From: Oscillospiraceae bacterium
GTDB taxonomy: Bacteria > Bacillota_A > Clostridia > Oscillospirales > JAAYXM01
Assembly (NCBI GenBank): GCA_017408185.1
Contig: JAFQVE010000259.1
Span: 1 to 7,915, forward strand
DNA: 7,915 nt
Direction: 5' to 3'
Of the stretch, positions 1 to 7,400 are shown piece after piece (position 1 is the first letter of the stretch; each line of letters begins with the position of its first letter). Both the position numbers and the translations under genes were made by a program. A model generated the notes under the pieces. That model searched no databases, was not told the DNA's origin, and worked only from the letters and a program-made list of their open reading frames with translations.

Positions 1-1254
1 CCGATAGGCTATACAAAGCTTTCTTCCGATAAAGTTGCGCTCGGAAAAACAGCAGCTGCATCAATAAGCGATAAGCTTTACAATGCAAACGACTGGGGTA
101 CATACGACGCAACCGGAAAAACCGTCACCTATGCAAGCTCAAACCCCGAGGTTGCAGCGGTTAATGAGACAACCGGCGTGATAACGGCGAAGGCTCTCGG
201 CACGGCGGAAATCACCGCAACGGTAGACGGCGCACAGCTTGCACCGACAACAATTACCGTCGCAGACAAGGAAGCAACGGATGAGGTAGAAGAAGTTTCA
301 TTCATGGCTACCTCCACATTGGGCGAAGCCGGAATTGAAGTAACCGTTACGGATGACGATTACACAGTCGGTGATATTGACAGCAGTATCGCCCCCGGAA
401 CAACCGTTAAAGTAACCGCAAATCCTGTTGAGGGTTACGTCTTCCGCGGATGGAAGCGCGGCAGTCGTGACAATGGCGTATGGCTCTCAACAAGCAGCAC
501 ATATTCCTTCCCGCTTCTTACAAACACATATCTCACGGCAATTTATGATGTTGACACTGCAACCGATGCAGCCATAAACGTTGAGTTTTATAACTTCAAT
601 GGTCAGTTCCTTACAAGTAAGGCGGTTGGCGGAAATGGATTCGGCACACTTGCAAGTGGCGTAGCACCGACGCTTACGGGATACAACAGCTATTTCTGGA
701 CAATTGACGGCGAGAGTGCAGTTGCAGATGAAACTGTATTTGAAAAGCTCACCCGCGTTGTTGCGAAGTTTACGGATACCGATGAGTTTGCAGTTACTAT
801 TCCGTCGAACGTAGAAAGCAGCTACACCTCCGGCACATACGCTTATGACACAGAGATTGAAATGACAGCAAGCGCAGAGGGGCTTTGGAAGGTAAACGGC
901 GAGCCGGTTGCATACGGTGATAGCTATACCTACTGCGTATGGAACAAGGCAGTTATCACATTTGAAGCGGCAGCAAACGACAACAAGCCGATTCTCTCAA
1001 TTGATGACAATACAACAGACGGCGCAAGAATGATATCTTATGATGCAAACGGCGCAGATATCGTTGAGGTCGGCATTCTCTTCGGAAGCGACGCAAATAT
1101 TGCAAGCGCAGAAAGCCGCGCAGTATCACGTGCACGCGGAACGGAGGCTTGCGGTCAGTTCACCGCAAAGGCATACGACGGAACCACCACTACAGCCCGC
1201 GCATACCTTATCTACAATGATAATGGCACATATCGCGTAATTTACGCAGATTAA
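1..1254 (+). CDS. Secreted Ig-like / beta-repeat protein, C-terminal part (5' end outside window)
   Basis: The reading frame is open from base 1 and ends at TAA 1252-1254, giving 417 visible residues; the true start lies upstream. Residues about 8-87 look like a bacterial Ig-like domain of the Big_2 type, with the typical pattern TYASSNPEVAAV followed by GVITAKALGTAEITATV. Residues about 110-184 look like an InlB/Flg_new-type repeat (VKVTANPVEGYVFRGW, then YLTAIYD). Two weaker beta-rich units follow (about 192-258 and 263-323). The last 90 residues (about 329-417) form a separate domain ending NDNGTYRVIYAD, which I cannot assign to a named family. No catalytic motif is visible, so this part is probably a stalk, binding or surface-display region of a larger extracellular protein; an enzyme could lie upstream. 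The Ig-like domain resembles those of the next gene, which suggests a shared job at the cell surface. The frame is certain; the function is only a class-level inference. Confidence 0.88.
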   Translation, partial: PIGYTKLSSDKVALGKTAAASISDKLYNANDWGTYDATGKTVTYASSNPEVAAVNETTGVITAKALGTAEITATVDGAQLAPTTITVADKEATDEVEEVSFMATSTLGEAGIEVTVTDDDYTVGDIDSSIAPGTTVKVTANPVEGYVFRGWKRGSRDNGVWLSTSSTYSFPLLTNTYLTAIYDVDTATDAAINVEFYNFNGQFLTSKAVGGNGFGTLASGVAPTLTGYNSYFWTIDGESAVADETVFEKLTRVVAKFTDTDEFAVTIPSNVESSYTSGTYAYDTEIEMTASAEGLWKVNGEPVAYGDSYTYCVWNKAVITFEAAANDNKPILSIDDNTTDGARMISYDANGADIVEVGILFGSDANIASAESRAVSRARGTEACGQFTAKAYDGTTTTARAYLIYNDNGTYRVIYAD

Positions 1255-1262
1255 CGGATTTG

Positions 1263-1297
1263 GCGGGGATTCATCCCGGTGGAGTGTGATGCCCCGC
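1263..1297 (+). other. Intergenic inverted repeat, not a clear terminator
   Basis: In the 79-base gap between the two genes, GCGGGG at 1263-1268 can pair with CCCCGC at 1292-1297 around a 23-base loop. A competing small hairpin, GGGA/TCCC, lies at 1266-1269 and 1274-1277. No run of T follows (the next bases are TCCCGTCTCAACA), so it does not meet the usual form of an intrinsic terminator. I also see no convincing -35/-10 promoter in the gap. The structure may damp read-through or protect an mRNA end, or may be chance. Confidence 0.3.
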
Positions 1298-1321
1298 TCC
1301 CGTCTCAACAAAGCCCTGCGC

Positions 1322-1328
1322 AAGGAGG
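1322..1328 (+). promoter_or_regulatory. Strong ribosome binding site for the lyase gene
   Basis: AAGGAGG is a full-strength Shine-Dalgarno sequence, five bases (TTATT) before ATG 1334. Together with the signal peptide that begins at that ATG, it fixes the start of the large gene. Confidence 0.93.
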
Positions 1329-1333
1329 TTATT

Positions 1334-1408
1334 ATGAGATTCAAAAAAGCTTTATCCCTAATTTTAGCAATATGTATGATAATATCTCTGTTGCCGCAAA
1401 TTGCGGCA
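1334..1408 (+). other. Sec signal peptide of the lyase
   Basis: Residues 1-25 show a positively charged start (MRFKK), a hydrophobic core (about residues 6-20, ALSLILAICMIISLL) and a likely signal peptidase I site after Ala25 (QIAA before TEGTQ). The single Cys14 sits in the middle of the hydrophobic core and is not followed by a proper lipobox pattern, so a lipoprotein is unlikely. Export across the membrane is expected. Confidence 0.88.
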
Positions 1409-4400
1409 ACAGAGGGAACGCAGGAAAAATCCGGAATTACCGTAAAATATGATTTTGCGGCGCAGTTCCCGGGGTGGAAGGATACAACACCGTTTGCAAG
1501 CTTCACATATGATACATCGCACAATCTCTGGGATTTTTATGCGACAACATCCGTAAGAGATAACGGATCAGGTACACCACTGAGATACCGCGATACATAT
1601 GTTGATATGTATTACGACATATGGTTTGCGGTCAAAATAAACATTCCGAAATCGGGAGAATACACACCATATCAGGATTATGCTGTCTGTCCTTCGACAT
1701 CTAAGGGAGCATTTCTTGATGCGTACATTATTCCTGTCGGGAATACGGATTTAACCAAAGACGAGATCACGGCTTTACTTGATAACAGCAGTCAGTATTG
1801 CATCGGAAGTATAAACTGCCAAGGAACCGGAAGTGCGTGGCCGACTAATCCCACGCAATATGAATTTAAATCGAAATACTTTGATGCAGGCGAATATTAT
1901 TTGGTTTATTCAGGAACTTACGAGAATGCATGGGAAGGAACTACTCCCATGGTTGCGTTCGGTAATCTTATTCTCAATGGCGGCGACGGTGCTGCAGTTA
2001 TGAAGCTTGAGTCCGGAATGGGCGCAAATCCATCCCTCTACAGCGGAACAAGCATAACTGCAAAAACAATGGCATATATGAGTGACGGCACCTACAGTGT
2101 GCTTGATAATTCGCTCATTACATACACAAGCTCCAACTCTGAAATTATCAGAGTGGACGACGGCGGAAAGCTTGTTGCCGTTGCAGAAAACGGTTCTGCA
2201 GTTATCACTGCAGAATACAACGGAATGACGGTTGAGAGCAATGTTACCGTTCTTACGGGCTCTCCATCCGGGATTACCGTAAAATATGATTTTGCAAAAG
2301 CGGTGGACTTTTACGGAAATAAGGCAACTTCACCGACATTCAAAGACCTTATCAATTATGAGAAAACAAACAATCTGTTTGATTATTATTCCAACAACGG
2401 AAATGATGATTTGGTATGGGGAACTCCGATAAAGGGCTTTGATTGGGGACTTTCCATGTATATCGATACATGGTTTGCCGTTAAGATGAACATTCCTAAA
2501 TCGGGAATCTATACGCCGTATCAGGATTATGTGAAAAATAAAGAATACGACGGAGACCTCGAAACTCATATTATCCCTGCCGGCGATACAGATTTGTCTG
2601 ACGCTGAAATAGCAACTTTTGTTTCGAACAAGACATATCTTGTAGGAAGCATTTCATGTCAGACAAATAATCCTACCGGTGATAAAGACAAACCGTACAC
2701 AACGCAATATCCCGCAAAACATTTTGACAAGGGCGAATATTATCTTGTTTTCAACGGTGTTAAAACTGCGGAATCGACAACCGGAGCAACTCCGACCGTG
2801 GGAATAAGTAATCTTGTCCTCAACGGCGGTGACGGAGCCACCACGCTTGAAGCAACTGTTTCTGCAGATAAAGTACAGATTATGGAAAATGATACCGCAA
2901 ATGCGTCGGTATCGCTCCTTCTCAGCAACGGCGAAACAGTTAAAGCAACAGGGGGAGTAAGCTATGCGAGCACAGACACGGAAGTCGTTGAAATTGATGC
3001 AAACGGAAAAATGACCGCAAAAAAAGCCGGTAAGGCAACAATCCGTATGAGCTATACGGACGAATGGATTTCCGACAGTGATGAAATGGAAATAACGGTT
3101 ATCGAATTTGCGGCTGCAAACACATCAATAATTTATGATCTTGCAGCCCAGATGCCGGGATACCGTGGCGAAACTCCGTTTGCAGACTATACGTATGAAA
3201 GCTCCGGGGATACCTGGGCATATTATTCAAACAATACAGGAAGAACAAACGGTTACGGAACACCGATGCGTTACCGCGACTGGGGATGCGATATGAACTC
3301 TCCGGGGCTGTGGTTTGCGATAAAAATAAAGGTTCCGCAAGCGGGTGTGTATGCACCGAAGCAGTATTACGGATTAACAAACTCGACCGGCGGTATTCTC
3401 AACACATATGCGATACCGGTAGGAGAAAAGGAACTGACGGATGAAGAAATTACCGCTCTTGTTGAAGGCAGCGATGCATATCTTTTAGGCAGTGTTTCCT
3501 GCCAAAACGCAAACGCCGGGGATTATACACTTAACAGTCTTCCCGCAGTTTATCCTGCGAGATATTTTGAGAAGCAGGAATACTATATTGTTTTCTATTC
3601 TAAAACTGCTTTCGTAGGGTTCAGCAATCTTGAGCTTGACGGCTATGACGGATTGAAGAGCCTTGAGGTGGACGTTCAGGAAAACATTGATGTCGGAAAG
3701 AGCTATCCCATATCAATTGCCGGAAAAATGCTTGATATGTCAACCGTTCCGAAAGAGGATATGCAGATTTCGATAACCACTGCAAATCCTGCAATTCTTT
3801 CGTATTCCGATGGAAAAATTACCGGCGTAAGCGAAGGAAACACAATGCTTACGGTAACTGCAATGTATGACGGAGAGCTGTTTCAAAAGTCACTTGTAAT
3901 CAATATTACCGATAATACCGGTGTTGATTACGTTGGGGTGAATGCCCCTGAATATGTATTTGTGCGCGACAGCGAAACACTTGGTTTTACAGCGTATATG
4001 AACAGCAAGAATGCTATGGATATACCGGGTGCCGGGTTTAGCATCGTAAGCTGTGAGCCGGAAGGGGCGGCAACGCTTTCGGACGGAATTCTCTCTGCAA
4101 ATGCGGTCGGAAAGGTAGTCATCAAGGCAACCGGAGCGTTTAAGGGCGAGAATTACGAGGCTGAGTGCGAAATTGAGCTTCGTGCAGGTGCAACAAAGAA
4201 CGGAAGAACAATCTACACCGATGAAAGACTTAGTAATGCAGTTGAAAATGCTTCCAAGTACGACTGGGCAAAGAGTGAAGTTAAGGCGGCTATAGAAGCG
4301 GCGGACGATGAGCTTAGCAAAATCAACGCATATTATGAGCTCTTTGTAGGAGAAGGACTTCCGCGTGCACGCCTTGCGGTAGGTATAAACAACGGAAACC

Positions 4401-7400
4401 TCGATGTGTGCCGCTACTGCGGTGAAGCCACTACAGTCGGTGGATGGAATGTGGATTTTGTAAACCGACCGTGGAAGGTGCAGTGTTCACAGTGCAAGCG
4501 TCTTTTTCCGTCAAACAGCTTTGAAGACTTTGTGAAGCTTGGCATAGACGAAAAAGGGAACTTTAATCGCGCACAGGCACTTGATAAGCACCGCGAGATG
4601 CTTCTTGCAAACGAAGTAGTACTTCCTGACGGCGAAATTTCCGATGCGCGCAAAGAAGAAATCGCAAAAGGCGCAATTATGACGCGCGAAGAGCAGGACT
4701 ATTACGGTTATGGAATAAAAGGCGGTTATCTCTACAACGAGCTTTATTCTGAGGTCGGCACTGCTTCTACCGTAAACTGCGGAAAAGGATTTTATGAAGG
4801 TGAGCGTGTTGAAACATGGGGTGTTGATGACGGTTGGGGTTATCTTACCGGCAAAATTGATGAGAGAGACCTGTCAACACCGGATGATGATGTGATAGAC
4901 AGACATTGCTATGTTGCATTGTTTAATTATAAAGTGTGGACAACGCTCAGTGGAATTCCGCAAAAGCTTGGTTATGCATATATGTACACCGGTGATAAGA
5001 AATATGCGAGGCCTGCCGCGGTTCTGCTTGATAAGATTGCAGATATTTACCCAAGCTTTGATACTTATTATTTTGCACACAGATTCCAGGTTGTTGACGG
5101 AGGAAGCCGCAGAGGTAAGGTTGTCGGTCAGCTTGACGACTGCGTTTATGCATCAGGTTTAGCAGATGCCTGCGATATGCTTTTCCCGCTGTTGTATGAT
5201 AATGATGAGCAGACGGTAAATATGATTGCCGAAAAAGCGGCAGAGCGCGGAAATGAAAACACAAAAACAACCGGAATGAAAATCTGGGAAAATTGGGAAA
5301 AGAATATTCTTCTTGAAATTTTCAGAGAGGAACAATCTTCAAGCATCGGCGGAAATGAAGGAAGATATCAGGAGGCGCTTGCGAGAACCGCCGTGTCTCT
5401 TGATAAAGAGCCTGAGTCCGATCAGATGTTTGAATGGATATTCCAAAGCGGAGGACTTACCGGCTCGGGCGAAGCACGTCGCAGAACAGGGGGAAACATT
5501 TATCCTCTGTTAATTGGAGAAGTCGACCGTGACGGAATGGGAAATGAATCAGGTGCAAACTACAATACCATGTGGTCGGACAACTTTCTCGCTGTAGCTA
5601 ACCTCTCAGCATTGTACGGAAAAGATGAGTATGACCTTTATAAAAACCCCAAATTTGCCAAACTGATTGTCGGTATTGCCGATATGACGCTTGTTGATGC
5701 GTTTACCGTACAGATTGGTGACAGCAGCAGAACGGCAAGAGTTACATTAAATGGTCAGGACAGCACATACATGACTGCTTTCCCGCAACTTAAGGATACA
5801 GTCTACGGACCACAGCTTGCAGATTTCATCTTTAAGCGCTATAAAGGCGAGATTGATGATTTGCATTATGATCTCTATACAGCGAACCCTGAAAAATTCG
5901 GAGAGGACATAAGGAAGATCGTTGAAACTTCAGGCTACACTGTCGACAGTAAGCTTATGGCAGGCTACGGACTCGCAGTCCTTCGCGATGGCAAGGACTA
6001 TACGAAAACGAACGGAAAAAACTCCTTGCGAGATTTCTGGATGTATTTCGGCGGAGCAAAAGGTCATAAGCATGCAGATTCACTAAATCTCGGCTTTGAG
6101 GTATTTGGCCTTAATTTCGCGCCGGATAATGGCTATCCCGCCGATCCGACAGTCAACGCAGATCGTATGCAGTGGACAAATGCAACGCTTGCACATAACA
6201 CAGTCACTGTAAACGGAAAGAACTCAAAGCTTTTCATTATCGGAAGTGAAGGACTCCAGTATCCCGGACAGGTTCATCATTTTGACAGTTCCGAAAAGGT
6301 AAAGCTTATGGATATTGCTCAACCGGAGGCATATGATGCAACAAGCGAATACAGACGCACAGTTGTTATGATTGAAGCAGATGATGATGTAAGCTACGGT
6401 ATCGACTTTTTCCGCGTAACAGGCGGCAACGAGCATACGTTCAGCTTCCATGCTCAATCGGGAAAAGATATTACACCAATATCAGGTCTTGGTGAGCTTG
6501 TTCCGCAGGTTGATGAAAACGGGAAATATATCGGATCGCTCGTAGGTATGGGCGAGGACGGAAAGGGTGCACCGTATACGGATCCCACAACAGGGGAAAC
6601 AAAATACTTCATCGGTCCGGGTGCGGACCCCGGCGATCCTTACGGCAACTGGTTTGATACTGATCTTGCATTCCCGACAGGAAAAACATGGCTTCACAGT
6701 GTTCGCCGTTCAAAGCCGACATCAAATCAGTTTGCAGTTGACTTTGAGGTCGTTGACTATCGCAAGGCAATCAAGGATAATAAGGATCTCCATTTAAAGC
6801 TTACTATGTTGAATGATTTTGAGCTTTCTGAGGTTGCATTTGCAAAGGGTCCTGTTCCGCGAAAAGACGGAAACGCTATGATACCGGACCTTGAATATAT
6901 GGTTGCAACACGCAAGGGAGAAAATCTTGACAGTCTCTTTACAACTGTTTACGAGCCGTATAAGAAAAATGATTATATAGAGAGCATCGAACCAATCACG
7001 CCGGAAATCATCTCCGGAAAGCTTGGAGCAAGCGATGTGGTAAAGGCAGTTAAGGTGACGCACAAGGAAGGGAACCGCACAGATTATATCATTTATTCGA
7101 CGAATGAGTCTGTTACTTATAGACTTGAGGACGATGATGATATGATATTCAATGGTTTTGTCGGCGTATGGACAAAGAACGCAGATGATGACAAGGTAAT
7201 CTATTCCTATCGCCACGGAGGAGACATAAGCATTACCGGAAAAATAGCCGGATTCCAAAAAGAACTTTCCTCCGAAAATTATATTGATATTAAGCCTGCT
7301 TCTGAAGTTTCACCTACGGCTCTTGCCGGAAAGACACTCATCGTCTCACATGATGGCATCGGTAATGCGGCATATGAAATTCTTTCGGCATCGGAAAATG

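Noticed and set aside
178..180. GTG as start of the first gene
   Set aside because: The frame is open back to base 1, and the Ig-like domain clearly begins before this codon. There is no ribosome binding site in front of it.
1386..1414. Inverted repeat read as an intrinsic terminator
   Set aside because: The bases after it on the + strand are GGAACGCAGG, with no T run, and the coding frame continues through it.
1126..1524. Minus-strand ORF of 132 codons across the gene boundary
   Set aside because: It runs antisense to two well-supported coding frames, spans their junction, and shows no recognisable domain or plausible ribosome binding site.
1430..2295. CRISPR-like repeats
   Set aside because: Only two copies exist, 837 bases apart, and both encode the same protein segment in frame.
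4911..5346. Several overlapping ORFs on both strands inside the toroid region
   Set aside because: All conflict with the continuous lyase frame, and none shows a family motif.
6614..6629. Small hairpin GGTCCG/CGGACC with a four-base loop
   Set aside because: A six-bp stem of this kind is expected about once or twice in a window this size, and it lies within conserved coding sequence.
6794..7258. Minus-strand ORF of 154 codons
   Set aside because: It is antisense to the lyase beta-sandwich. Its Ile/Cys/Arg-rich composition is that of a shadow frame.
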